64,000 bases of DNA. Source: Dipylidium caninum (taxonomy: Eukaryota > Platyhelminthes > Cestoda > Cyclophyllidea > Dipylidiidae). The notes under the pieces are model-generated. The model worked only from the letters and a program-made list of their open reading frames with translations. It had not been told where the DNA came from and did not search any database. The stretch is from assembly GCA_017562135.1 (NCBI GenBank), contig QEYB01001249.1:1-64000 (forward strand), in the 5' to 3' direction. The first letter of the stretch is position 1. Each line of letters starts with the position of its first letter. The translations under genes and the position numbers were made by a program. Of this stretch, positions 11,571 to 24,164 are shown in pieces.

Positions 11571-14500
11571 CTACTCTTCTACAGCTTCCTTGGGAGCATC
11601 GCCTTCACCCGCCGGCTTTAACTGGTCCCGGAAGTCTACCTTCTACAAGGGGGAAACACGGCAAAACAGCCATATTCGTATGAACGCGCAAAGCCTGTTG
11701 CGAATGTTCAAGAGGTCAATTTAAAGGAGACGTTGATGACGCACTCCTATTGGCTCCCCGTGATATCGATTTTTGCCGCTCCCCCTGAATTCGAACTTAA
11801 TTGGCCACATCATTCACCGAATTAAACAATATAAAATTGCGCACTTCAAAATGTGAAATGTTAGAACATAATCAGTAAAGTTAATGCAAAGGCGTACGTG
11901 GGAGGCTTCGTCTTTCTCTTCAAGGGCAAATTTATTTTGTCCCGTAGACTTCAGTTGGGTTCGGAAGGAAGCCAACGTCTTCTCTTTCTTCTCAATACGC
12001 GCCAACTGACTTTCGGTTTTGGACACCTTTTTGAGCACGGGTTTGACGCTATGTTGACGAAAAGTTGTAATTGATTTCAGCTAACACTTTGGGTAGAAGA
12101 GATTTAAACGAATAAGAGGGTGTACTCACAATTTGCCCTTGACATCGTTCACTTTCATGGTGAGTTCGTTGATCTCGATGTCTTGGCGTCGCAACTTCAT
12201 CTCCCAGTCGTATTTCTCACCTTCCAACTGAGCCATTCGTGCGTGCAGCTCTCGAACTTTCTTGGCAAGGGCGGCTTGAAACAAGGGAAAAGAAAAAGGA
12301 GAATCATTTTAGTGGACGGTAGAAATTACTTCTTATTTAGTAAAAACTCCGAGCAACCCACCATCATCGAGACCGTCCAACTGAAGAGGTTGAACCCTTG
12401 ATCGGAGGTAATTCTCCTTCTCCTCCTGCCTCTTCTTCATCTCCGCTTTCATTTCATCTGCCGCCTTTTGCATGATGAGTTGCTGAAAAGAAAGGAGAGC
12501 ATTCAGAGTAATTGACCCTAAAGTCACTAAAGGGACTACGTTGGTACCGCTGCCAACCCACCTTGAGCAACCTCTTCTTCTCCGGTGACAGACCTCCCAA
12601 ACCCTTGCGCTTCTGGCCGGGCTTGCGCTGCTTTTTTGCAGCCTCTTCAGCCTCCCGTTTAGCTTTCTCCTTGAAATCAAATGAATACTAGGTTTAACCT
12701 TCACAGAAAAGCCCTTCTCCAACTCTAAGACATGCTGTCTCGGGCGTAAGGAATATTCGTTTCGGTAGAGTAGAACACAAGACTGCCTACTCAAGTGTTC
12801 CTTGTAGCGCAAAGGGAAAGCAACGTTCGCTTTGAGTAGGTTACAATGCAGCCAAGAGATGTTGGTGCAGTTTTCATGCTTGAAGGTGCTGTCTTGATTT
12901 GAAAAGATGTAATTTTCGCATAATCTAAACTACCTCTTGTTTCCTTTGACGCTCGGCAGCAGCCTAGATTTCGCGGACAGCAAAAAAAGCAGACAAAACC
13001 GTGTCAGAGATGAATTCACTCCCTTCACTCGCATGCCATGCAAACTGTCGCAACTTTGGACGCATTTGGAGCATGCAACCATCCTTCTCAATACTACGAA
13101 CTTCACCGCCTTTTAAAGCCATGCCGAGGTGTCAATCGACAGGCCACTCATTTTGACTTCATCAGGGTTGTGCCGCAGATCTTGTGCTGAAACGTGGTGG
13201 AGGCGGGGCAAGGAGTCCTTCTGGACTCCTTTAGTGCTCAATATTAAGAAAGAGCGGTGTACTTGTGCACACAGCGTGTGTGTATGTGTGTGTGTGTGTG
13301 TGATCATTCCACTCAAAACGGGGTGCCTGGGACGAGAAAAAGAAACGAGGAACCATGCACGCATGCACCAACCTCTTCGCGCCTTGCCTCTTCCTCTCTC
13401 TTCCTACGCTCCTCCTAAAGTTCATTTTATGTCGTAAGGTGAAACATGACCCCAGACATGGATTTTTTTAGCATTTCCAGCACTCAAACTTACTTCTTCC
13501 TTATGCTTCTGGGTTTCATCCTGAAGGGAAATATCGGGAAAGAAGACAAGTGAGATCTGTTCCCCTCAACTAAACTGGAGAAGACATCAAAGTAGAACTC
13601 GTGCAACCCGGAGCAACAGAAAAGGGACGATCCAAACAATCACGCTAAGTGAACACTTAGGGGGGCCTCCAAAAGTGAGACGCCACATGCAATACACACA
13701 CGCACCCGGTCTATCTAACCCCGCAATCGTTTGAATCGTTCACGCGGGGATTATCTACCAATCTGACACTGGTTTGTCAGTTTGACTTGACAAGAGAACG
13801 GAAATTAACACGGACACTCTCATATCACAAAATGGCGAACCCGAGGCGCGGACACGTAACATTCACGCAATCGAAACGATTACATTTTTGCGCCATTGGA
13901 AACACAAAACGACATTTAAAACAAAAAAAGGACACTAGAAAAAATATCGTGTTTTACCTCCGATTCTGTCTAAAAGGAAGTACGAATGTAGTTTTATTAA
14001 GGCAATTTTCGTGTTCTCGTGGCAACAGGGAGCGGTAGGTATAACATGCTTGACATTAAGGGGCGTGCAGAATGCCACATATCCTGGCACACTGATGGCC
14101 AAGTTATTATTAAATTTGGCTTTCTGGGGGTCTAGGAACGCGGTCTTGAGCCTCGCCGCTTTCGATGCAGTCTTGTGACATAGACATTAACACGAAGAGA
14201 GAGCGACACGCATACGAGAGATAGAGAAAAGAGCAAGGGGAAGAAAAAGGCAAACACCAACGAATACTTGGCTACTTTGGCACACGTAAAAGGAAAATGG
14301 CGAGTGTAGCAGATGACCTTTACCTCAGAAACCTCCTCCTACACAAAATTATGAAAATACAGTCAACAGGATTAGTGTGGTTAAATATGCACAAGATTTG
14401 AATGTGTTTTTACGGGAAGCATGCACTGTACCATGCGGGTGGGGGATTTTTACCTCGGACTCCGAGGCCTGCGAGAGTTAATGAGAGTATAACAGTCTGT

Positions 14501-14874
14501 TATGCGCTGATATCAGTAATTCAAACATATGCAAGCACCAATGTTGTATTAAATTGTCAAAATCTAATCACATTGTAAAATATAGTCAAGTTAAAAGTGA
14601 ATCAAGTCGTCGGAAGGAAAGTGGTACTTACAGTTTCACTGAAAGAGAAATGCAAAAAAGAAGGGACTCATTTACATACATTTGAAGAAGAGATTAACGT
14701 ATAAATGGAATAATTTCTATGCCGAAATTTTCGAGGACCCTTCCACCTCTTTACCCATTCCCTACTACTAAATGGTAAGGATATCCTACCTTCTCTGCTC
14801 TCTCAAAGAGTCACAATAGACCTTAGGGGAAAGGTGAAAAAGTTGACCTACGATAGGCTTTCCTCGTCGCTCAT
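11571..14874 (-). CDS. Troponin I, 12 coding exons, 251 residues
   Basis: Inhibitory subunit of the troponin complex: holds actin-tropomyosin off in resting muscle and releases it when troponin C binds calcium. Exons (- strand): 14874-14852, 14638-14632, 14468-14454, 14338-14324, 13520-13494, 13414-13373, 12963-12934, 12669-12562, 12482-12362, 12274-12130, 12048-11898, 11642-11571. All introns are GT-AG and the frame stays open from ATG to TAG (756 nt). Residues 1-29 are acidic (MSDEESLSETASESE...), 30-89 are a charged Glu/Arg/Lys helix, and 90-178 form the troponin C/T-binding coiled region (LHARMAQLEGEKYDWEMKLR, then QDIEINEL). The inhibitory segment is KGKFVKPVLKKVSK at about 175-188, closely like nematode and insect troponin I. 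The tail ends VDFRDQLKPAGEGD then acidic residues. Exons 3-7 are 15, 15, 27, 42 and 30 nt, all divisible by three, so cassette splicing could vary the N-terminus. Confidence 0.93.
13275..13302. repeat. (GT)n microsatellite in a troponin I intron
   Basis: About 14 GT units with one A interruption, in the intron between the 42-nt and 30-nt exons of the troponin I gene. Confidence 0.9.
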
Positions 14875-14904
14875 GTTGCTGGCGGTGACGAATTCAGTTG
14901 AAGG

Positions 14905-14916
14905 CTAGGAGAGAGA
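14905..14916 (-). promoter_or_regulatory. Splice acceptor just upstream of the troponin I start codon
   Basis: Reading the minus strand, a pyrimidine-rich tract (tcctcctctctctcctag) ends in AG at 14906-14905, 30 bases before the ATG at 14874. It could be the 3' end of a 5' UTR intron, or a spliced-leader trans-splice acceptor, which flatworms use on some genes. No matching upstream exon was identified. Confidence 0.5.
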
Positions 14917-17900
14917 GGAGGATGATGAAATAGTGTCCAGTATTAAGGCAATGTTAAACGCAGACAGGAAGGACGGAGGAACCAACCTCCGAGAGGCGCT
15001 CGGACAGCAACTGCCTCGCCAATATCAGGCTGGCAAGAGGGCCAACGGTGAAGCCGTCGCAGCACCCTAAACACGCTGCCTTCCCATTGGCCACCTGCCC
15101 GCGCCATTGATCGATGTTTAACCGGACGTGTAGCTTTGACTACTGTTCACTCGCACGAAAAATCGATGGATCTGCGCGTTCAGGTGCGCAAACTTACGCG
15201 CGCGTGCGTGGGGGGGGCGGGGGGAGTGGGCGCCGAAGACGAGGAGAGGCAGGCGGATGGCGGGGAGAGGGGACGAGTGAACGAGTGGACGTCTTGCTTC
15301 TGTCCTACTTGCACGTACGCAATAATGCACTTCAGTACTCGTAGCTGCCTCGTGGAAGGCATTAAAAACGCGTCATCGCAAGTAGACTGGAGGACTGTTC
15401 GGGGGAAAGAGAGGCGCTCGCATTTTGTATGGATTCATTCGCAAATAAAAGCATGGGCATTATGTGAACGGTGGAGGGGAGATGAAAGGAGGGAAGACTA
15501 GTGGCGTCCTGCATTTTCATCTATTAACTGGCCCCCACTTCGCGTTAGCTTTTGGCACTCCTCCTCCTCCCCTTTGTCATCTTTTGCAAGGCAGTCACCC
15601 ACTTTGAGAAACACACCAGTCTACGGGCGTCGAGCCTAATTCTTCGCTCCCCCACTTCAGTTCTCAGCATGCGAAGTGACTTATAGGAGACGTTTTTTAC
15701 GGTGGTCTTAAGACCTTCGGGTAACACAACCCCAGAGGATGAAAACTCTTGATGATTCATTCCATTTCGCCTTGAAAATATGACATCGAGAGAAGAGAAG
15801 CACGATAATCAAAAGATTAAAATGAGAGAAATTTAAAGGTTGTCTTAGGCTATAGCATGTGTTAGCGTGAGGCCAAGGTAGATCTCCAACGAGATTAGAA
15901 AAAGGGAAGGAAATATTAGTAAATGGGGATTGACGTGGAAAATGACCGGACAAAAAGGGTTTATGTCGATCGATAGGATGCAGCCGACAATGTCGGTCTT
16001 AAGTTCGCAAAGAGACGTTGAAAACCAGTCAATCGCGGAATAATTACTGATTTAGAAGCCAGTTTGCCTCGAATACACAGTAATAGAGTTCCCAGTGCAA
16101 AAATGCTTGCTTCACTGGGGCTCAAGTAAGTGGAGGAGTGTAAGGCAAATCATTATTATCTAATCAGATTTGATGCGCGGTAGCGTCTACTTACACGTGG
16201 AATGGATCACAAGTCCACTATACGTCATTAATCTCCCATTATTTTTAGCACAACGAATATCAGCCCTCATTTGGGAAGTAGATCGGCCGTCCGGGCCATA
16301 CCCTATTCGTCATAACCATGATAGTTAAGAACCAAACATTCGGTGCTGTCCAAATTTTCGTCAAATACAACACAAATTTGATATACAGATTTTTTCAAAG
16401 CCCTCGAAGGCATCAGCCCTTCTAATTCTGAAGAAGACGGACCTTTTAAAGAGAAATCGGGAAGTTATATCACTAGGTGCTATATATATATATATATATA
16501 TAAGTTATGTGGAGGGAAAAAGTGGTTTGTAGTCCTGCACTTGACAACCCGTATAAGAATATGATTATTCTCTTTCGAGATTATTGCATACGAGTGGTGA
16601 ACGAGATTAAGAGCTGCATTTTTTTTCTTAAAAATGCAAAATTGGAGAAGTGATTCTTTATCAACATAATCACTTAATAACGGCTAAAGGCGCACAAATA
16701 ATAGGTTTTGTTCTTTCACACATCGATGGGAAATATTAATTCACCTTTAAAGCGAATTTGTTTTAATTTCCTCTTCGCCCAACATTTGACATGATTGTTT
16801 ACGGCAGGCGACCTTTAAAGGCCGTCTACTTGTACGAATTTCACGTGTTGCGCAAATAAAGGTAACTCCCTTCAAAATCTGACATTTACAATATTCGTAC
16901 CCAACTTTAAATACGAGGATAGTTTCCCCTCCTTCCACTTCTGCACAAGTCTTCATTTTCCTATCAAAGAACCAATGAAAAATTAATAACAATTTTACAC
17001 GGGGGAACCATATTATATATAATAAACTGAAGAAGTAAAAGGCTGCTGTGTATTATAGCCCTATAGGTTATTCGTTTGGAAATTGACTGCTTAAACGTAA
17101 CTACTGGTGTGCTGATGTACCATCGATTAGGCCAAAATTTTCCGTGTGTTTGTGTGGCTCTTCACAAACACCGCGTCTCTCCATTTCTACTCAAATGCCA
17201 TCAGTAGACTCAACTACGCTCCATTTATAGCCAGATTTACCCCTTCCCTAGGAATCTTAACCATTCACGTAAGCTTGACCAAAATTGCAAATATAAGTGC
17301 TTCCAAACGGATGAAAATTTCGCGATTAAGGGCGGAAAATGAATGTATCAGAGTTACCGCCAGCTTCCTTCCCAATTAGTTTGGACAATAATTACTCCCC
17401 AAATTTACTTATCTTCCACTGGTCACGCACGGACAAAAGTTGTGGAGAAATGGAACTCGTTGCGAATATGCACCGGAGCATTTCTTTAGCTGAAACTTGT
17501 ATACCCCCATGCAATAGCATGCCAAGTGTTGATAGCAAAACTAGGAGAGGGAAACCTTTATAATCGGACCTAGTTAACGTTAAAAAATCTTATAACTCCT
17601 AACAGAACAGTGTCTTTCTGTACACTTTTTAGGTATGTCGTAACATTCCTTCACGTGGTCCAAGTCGAAATCTCCAACTCTCATCGAAATTTGCTCAATG
17701 GATTCATTCATATTTAACGAGAGTTATAAACTTTTCATTCAGTAGAACAGTCTTTGAACAGCTGCGTCACTTGGACGTGCTGCCTAGATGTTAACCTGAC
17801 TCCTCTCTATCATGAATAATTGGTAAGGTTAAAGTGGTGCATTTTCACCCAGCTGACACTCAAGAGTGATTTTTCAGGTGAGCACGACGCGGCAAAACGA

Positions 17901-20449
17901 TTGACTTTTTGTTTTTCGTTTGCTTTATTTGTTTAATCCAAGAACAATTTTACACTTCTCACTTGCATCAGATGGTATTTCAGGTAAGGAATACATTACG
18001 GTTAAAGAACGCCTCTTGTATTTCTTTTTAGATATTTGCTTTTCTTATTATTTAAACTATCGCCAGATCTAATTCACCCGACACTCAAAAAAGTTATCTT
18101 GTTTAAACTAACGACCAAATGGTGATAGCTTATCCACTGTAAGGCCTGAGAATTGGCTGGAAATAAGATAAGATCAAAAGTGGACTCTCTTAAATTCTTT
18201 TTTTACTTCTTACTAACTACGTGAAATCCTCTTTCATGAGAAGCGAGTACTTCAAACATATATCGGGAATTAAGCTGCAGCCATTCCATTTGTTCGTATG
18301 AACGAAGTACCCTTTGGTCAACCACTTAACTCACCTTCAGGCATCGTGTGACCGCCCTCCGACAAAACAGTTTTGGAATCGCGAACCACTTAGTGATTTG
18401 GCCATACAAGATAAATGCAGTAATTAAAAACATCCTCACAGTAACGATTGGTGGAGTGGTGCAGACGTCAAAAACATGCAATAAACTCTGTCTCACCAAG
18501 GGATTGTGTGGACTTCGACAGAAATTAGCTAGAAGGAAACCGTTCGCCTAAGCTCCTTTTGACTTTAGTTGAAAACAATGAGGTTAACAGTCTGTCAGAA
18601 ATATCCTCTACACACCTGTCTTTATAATAAGATCGTATTAGTGTCTACTTGAATTTTCTGTCAGATTCCATTCGAAACTGTCATATCGAGTTAAAGCAAT
18701 TAACTTTTAATGGAGGAAGGATGACACTTCCTTCCCCGAAATGTAGCTCTCGGGATTCACTACTTCTTCCGTTCGACAATCAATGCTAAGTTATCAGGCG
18801 GTTGCCCTTGTCAGATGTTGTCCAATTTTGGTTGTCAAATTTAACACTTGAGGTCGCATATCCAAAAGAAAATGCCGGTTAAATTAGCTTTTATTGCCAA
18901 TCGCCTTAAAGTGAGCTTCTAATGGCCATTTCGGAGGGGGAGAAATAAACCAGTTTTAGCAATGAATGAAAGCGGTGGAAACTGATGAAGTATATACTAC
19001 TGAAATGAAAATGGGGCAGTGCTTTGACATGTGTCTTAATTACGTGCTTAAAGGAGCTTGAAATTTGTCTTAGGAAAATTCACACACTGTGATGCAATAA
19101 TCGTAGTATTTTCCAAACTCGAAAGTAACTTTCCTTGTAACCGCGGCGCAACAGCCCACCATTATCGTCCTTCCCGATGCATTACGTGACGCTACCTGCT
19201 AATCATTGAGATTGGCAGATGTGGAAGTATAGGTAGGGACGGGCCAGGCGATGGAATACAACGTTTTTGGTTGATACCACCCCTACAATTATCATGATAC
19301 ACGGAATTCGGCCCACAACAAGGATATAATGAGTGTATTAGCGGCCATTTCCGCTGACCAGTGCACGGTGTCTATGCGTAGCGCGTGACACCACGCTTGA
19401 CTTTTACGGCTACGCCCAACTCCGGTCTATGACGTAGGTGACGTGGCAGCCCTGTCCTTCTGATTCACCCGTTACGTAAAACTTCCGCCTCATCACGAGT
19501 GAGTTTGTCACCTTCTATGACCATTTCCACCCCCGCGCCAACTGGCTAGCCGACTCTCACGGTGGTGTGGGAGGTGAAAGGGAAGGAGGGAGAAGCAACG
19601 AGATGGAGAATTTTCACTTTCGCGATAAAGAAGGGGATACAGATTGCGCTTCGGGGGAGATGTGTATCTTCAATTCAATCAACGAAAAGACGCATTTCTC
19701 ACAACAATCCCGCATCTGGTCTTGAGAAAGGATGAGAATAACATTGTTCAAAGTGAAGAGGAGGAGGAGGAGGAGGGCGAAACGACGCAGAGCAAAGGAA
19801 ATGAAGGAGGAGGAGGAGGAATCGAAGAGTGGAAGTGAGCCGAATGCCCCCGGTCAGAGGAATCGCATCGTATCGCAGTACAGTGCAAAGCATTGCGACT
19901 TAAAGTGCGCGACATGCAGGGGCAAAGTCAATGTGGGTGGAGGACTTTCCCGCGACTGGCAGTGACGCAGGCTTATCTCCCCCGAGGGTGAACTGGCAGA
20001 GGACATACGTGAATGGGGAGTGGAGGATCTGAAGACTGCCGTTTAGTGTGTGTGAGCAAAAAGAGTCCAAGACGTAAAATTCAGGTGACAAAGTACACTG
20101 AAGGGTTGGAGACATATCGAGGATGGGAAGATGTGTATTAAATGAGGTATGTACTTGTGGAGAAAAAAAGGTTGCGCAGAAAGAAGGTGGAGAAGTGAGG
20201 TGTTATGATGAATGAGAAGCGTACATTAATTTCCAACACAGAAGGCATTGGTAAAGAGGTAAGACGACGGGTGGATTGTGAAAAATAAATAATTTAAAAT
20301 AGCCAAGATCGTAACTTTGATTAACGTAAATCAAGCCATCAATTACGCATTTCCCTCGGAAGAAAACATTTCCAAGCATCGCCTAAATATAAAGGTTTCT
20401 TCTACATGGCATAAGGAGAGAGGAGGAAAGGGTGTAGGAAGGCACCGTG
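14917..20449. other. No supportable gene; G-rich, TA and GAG simple repeats
   Basis: Contains a G-rich tract at about 15208-15236 (runs of eight and six G; quadruplex-capable), a (TA)11 run at 16481-16502, and GAG/AGG-rich patches at about 19755-19822 that produce Glu/Arg-rich chance frames. Open frames at 15114-15501 and 19644-19965 overlap on both strands and are low-complexity. No exon with good splice sites was recognised. Confidence 0.5.
16481..16502. repeat. (TA)11 microsatellite
   Basis: Uninterrupted alternating T and A over 22 bases, flanked by ordinary sequence. Confidence 0.95.
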
Positions 20450-22035
20450 ATGAGAAGTTTCCTCAAGTCTCTACTGCCGTACTAATCCACTTCCACTTGT
20501 CTTCAAAATCCTCAGCTCTACAGATTCGCCACACTCAAACTCATTCTAATAGACAATTAAGGACCCAGTGGACGACAGCGTCTTCACTACCCGATGCTCA
20601 ACACCGATGCGAAATGGTGAGAAAACACCGGTGATGCCACTTTCGTCGAAGACCAGTCTTCGCTGTTACCCACGTCGAGGGTGTCGGTGGTGAGGATGGT
20701 GGCGTGGCGTCGCGTGGCGTGGCGTCGCGTGGTGTGGTGTGGTGTGCTGTGGTGCGTGTCGGAGACGACGACGACGGGGGAGATTGAAGACGACAATCGG
20801 ATGAGAGTAAGAGGAAGACGTTTGTAGTCTGTCAGTGACATGCATCGCCGTCGTTTTCCACCGACTTGCAGCACTCCGCAGCCATTTCACTCCTCATTCC
20901 TACCACCGCCCCATCTCCATCTCCACCCCCTTCCCCATCCCCTCCGGTCTCCCTTAGCCTCCCCAGCCTTTCCAATGTCCCGCACATTCAACATCTCCCC
21001 TCGTCTCCCTTGAATCCGTCGAGCTACAATCTCCATTCCAGCAGACCATAGGAAGCGGCTGCCCTCCACCGCCCACGGCTCCAGGATCCGAAACACCCCC
21101 AAAACAGCAGGTTTCACAGGCGACTCGACGACATGTCAGGTTGAGTCGCCTCGTCATGGTGGAATGCGAATGCGAGTGCGCCTGTCTCCTGCCTCCTGCT
21201 GCCCATCGCCTCGACAGCCTCACTCTGCCTACACACTCTCCACCACCCTCCACCACTCTCCACCACTCTCCACCACTCTCCACACTATCTTCATTTTGTT
21301 TCGCTGATGCACTGACCAATAATGCATCTCCCAATGTCCATTTGTAACACCACGCCAACAACCTCCCCTCTCTCCCCTTCCCCCTTCCCCCCTCTCCCCT
21401 CTCTCCTCTCCTCTCCTCTCCTCCCCTCCCCCCTCCTCCCCGCCGCCTCTCACCCTCTCCATCTTGGTGTCTGACAACTGATGCACCAGTCTCGTCAGTC
21501 CACACTTCGGCTTCACTATTGTAGCGTCGCGTCGCGTCGCGTCGCGTCGCGTGGTGTCGTGTCGTGTCGTATCGTGTCGTGTGAGATGGAAAAGGGGGGG
21601 GGGGAGGAAGGGGAGGAGGAGGAGGAAGAGGAGGAGAAGGGGAGGAAGGGGACAGGGGAGAGCGTCTGTTCTCGCGAATCACACCCAACTCGACTAATAA
21701 CGCCGACCGCACGACAGCCCAACGTCACCTTCCAATACATTTGTATTTCTCTTTCCTTCAACTCCTTTTCTGCTCCCCTCTCTGTCTCCCTCTCTGCCAC
21801 CGCCACCGCCTGCGTTGTCGCCACCTCCACTACCATCAATCGTCAGAGCCTGGCCCAATAGCCTTCCTCTTTGTGAGGGTCCTCACAACCGGCTGAATAA
21901 TTCACCATTTCTCAACCACATCACATGACTCTCCACACATGCAGGTCACGTTAGTGAAGGAGAAGTGACCACCAGGTCTCCCATTAGCCAGCAGTAACCA
22001 CCAACACCAAAATGACAACTGCTATAACAAACTCC
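20450..22035. repeat. Long inverted repeat, left arm
   Basis: This stretch matches the reverse complement of 30090-31725 over essentially its full length. Shared landmarks include the pair gtggattagtacggcagtag (right arm, about 31683) and its complement near 20480, and the pair ctggtggtcacttctccttc (right arm, about 30160) and its complement near 21970. Both arms carry the same internal order: CT-rich block, GTCGC/GTGTC pentamer-like block, and a block encoding identical chance peptides. Edges are by eye, within about 20 bases. No transposase, terminal repeat or target-site duplication was found. The long frames inside are low-complexity (His/Thr/Arg or Gly/Glu/Arg strings), unlikely to be genes. 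Confidence 0.9.
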
Positions 22036-22605
22036 ACCCTCGGGGTGGGCGAACTGAAATTTGAAGGGTCATTTACTAAAGAGACGAGGACTAACACGCC
22101 TTTCTTTTTTCTGACCATCTCACCCTACTTTAAGCACGCCTGCATATTAGCTCTAATCTAGGCAAATGTACGAAAAATGCCTTAAAAGTCTGCAAAGATA
22201 AACTTGTTTTCCAAAGCTCGGGCCACCCACTCAACTCCCATCTGTCTGTCAGGGTTCGTAACCGGCGGAAAGCAAGCAACACGAAATCTACAGCCATCCA
22301 ATGGTCTATTAATGCAACTGATCGCACTAAATTCTGGCTTGGGCAACGTTAGGAGTGGTTAACTGGTGCATGGCCTCGATGACGGTCGTTAGGATGAAAT
22401 ACTGGAGGAGCTTCATTTTGGGGCGGCCAAGCATTCACGGTTTGAAAGTGAGTAAATAATGTTTTGTTAAAACAACAGCTTCCCTCAACAACGATTCTTT
22501 AAGACATTGTAACTGACAATCTCTAGTTATGAATTAAAATATCGATAAATAATATTCCAAGCTTTGGGTGCTGGCAACATGGAAACATCCACGAAACGAA
22601 AGCAC

Positions 22606-22664
22606 CTGATTGGCCACTGAGGTGACCAATAGGAATACGAGGCTGCCTTCCGTCTATTATAAGA
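22606..22664 (+). promoter_or_regulatory. Possible CCAAT and TATA promoter elements
   Basis: An inverted CCAAT (attgg, about 22609-22613), a direct CCAAT (22626-22630) and a TATA-like tattataag (22655-22663) lie in order just upstream of the gene that opens at 22693. Spacing of about 25-45 bases between CCAAT and TATA is reasonable for a polymerase II promoter. A short upstream frame of seven codons starts at the ATG at 22664. Confidence 0.4.
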
Positions 22665-22692
22665 TGCGTCGAAGGAGGCACATTTGACAGCA

Positions 22693-23995
22693 ATGGTTGG
22701 AGTTCACATGCGCAACATTAGTGAGGGCCATCAATCTACAGGCATATACATGATTATGCGAAAGTTGAGTAGTACAGTTAAAAGTCACCTATCACAAGAA
22801 CTATCCCAGGAAATTCCATTCATTCCACTGGAGGAGCCAACATTAAGACGTAAGATTCCCTGGAGCATGCCAAAATTCCTACGAGATCGTGGGTCTATCG
22901 GGTATGTCAGATGTCGCCAAGACTACGAAGAGACGACTAATAAGGGTGGAATTCAAATGGTTACGAGAATGGCCACATGCCCTGAACGAGCAAGCTGGCC
23001 GGCTATCACCAAGACGGAGTTGAAGGAGCACGAGATGGAGACTGCGACCTCCACACTTAATCTCTCTCCCATCTGCCAGGAGACTGCTGTGCAAACAAGA
23101 CTCGTAGTTAACGCCATGTTGGAGCACAGATGGCATCGAGTCTTGGAACTTCTCTCGGAGAACATTCCAACTCAGTCGGTATTGGAAAATGGATCCACTC
23201 TCCCTCCTCGACGTCCATCTCTACTCCTGTGTGCTTGTCGATGCGACGGAGGCCACGATTGGCTACGAATACGACCAGGTGGCAATCAAAATTTTGGACA
23301 GACTTCTCGTGCAAGGTGGTTCGATGCAGATTGGACCCGAAGGGATCCAGGCGAAGGTTCTCATTTTACTCTTTCAAAGCCTATACACCTCATCACAAAT
23401 CGACTTCCACGCCATCTTCCGACGACTCATTCAAAGTGGTCTCCACGTTCCTGCCGATCTTCTGGTCACCTGTGACCTCAAATCTAGTCCATACTACAGA
23501 CTACTTCAATCCTTTGCCCGATGGCGCGTACAAAATCCAAACGCCAAGTTACCGCCCGACTCTATTATCTCCAAATTCATACTCTTCTTCAACCTCTTCT
23601 ACTCCGGTGCCAGCGAACTTCCCACTCTACCATCCACCGACAATACGGCGATTGACGAGGTGATAACTCGCACCCACTTACGAATTACCGCCTTATTTAA
23701 GCACAATCCACTCGCCCTATTCGCGCAGACGAGGCTGAAGGTGAGAGACCTTCTGCCGCGGAGGTACTTTCGCGAGTTGATTTCCACGGGACTGTGCACT
23801 TCAGTCCCGTTTTTCCAGATGATTCGAGCCTCCGAGAGTGCGGCTCAGGTGAGGGAGCTCGTCGAGTGGCTGAGAATTGTCCAAACGTGGCCAGACAACG
23901 TTAGACAGTGTGTCATGTTCCTCGAGAGACGCGCTCTAGCCAAGGACCTCGATTTTGTACTTGCCCCGGAGATAAATAAATGCGGGACTTCATAA
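22693..23995 (+). CDS. Uncharacterised helical protein, SOCS-box-like segment, one frame break
   Basis: Two frames make one likely protein of about 433 residues: ATG 22693 to about 23188, then 23189 to TAA 23993-23995. The switch falls in a run of four A (23186-23189). With one A fewer, SVLE joins MDPLSLLDVHLYS directly; otherwise translation would have to start at the ATG at 23189 (268 residues). The body is alpha-helical and Leu-rich, with no signal peptide or membrane segment. Near the C-terminus, PLALFAQTRLKVRDLLPRRY then FRELISTGL resembles the SOCS-box pattern (SLxxLCRxxIRxxL ... LPLP) that docks elongin B/C in cullin E3 ligases, but the usual Cys is Thr, so this is a weak resemblance. 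Family not recognised. It sits between the arms of the inverted repeat, and a degenerate copy of that repeat begins about 170 bases downstream. Confidence 0.6.
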
Positions 23996-24164
23996 CCATG
24001 CCTTGTCTAGACAACTCTCGAGGAGAGGGTCGAGTCGTTGGGCGGTCGCAAGGTGGGACTGACTAATTAGGCGATGCGAGCTGGAAATAGCCTCAAAGAG
24101 CGTCGAATTTCTCCCCAAGGAGGTGACCTGGCGAAGTAGGGAAAACAGATTTTAGTGGGAGAAG

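Noticed and set aside
20587..21861. Long open frames on both strands (up to 252 codons) rich in His/Thr/Arg or Ser/Pro
   Set aside because: They come from GTGTC, GTCGC, CT-rich and GAG-rich simple sequence, overlap each other in several phases and appear identically in both arms of a repeat.
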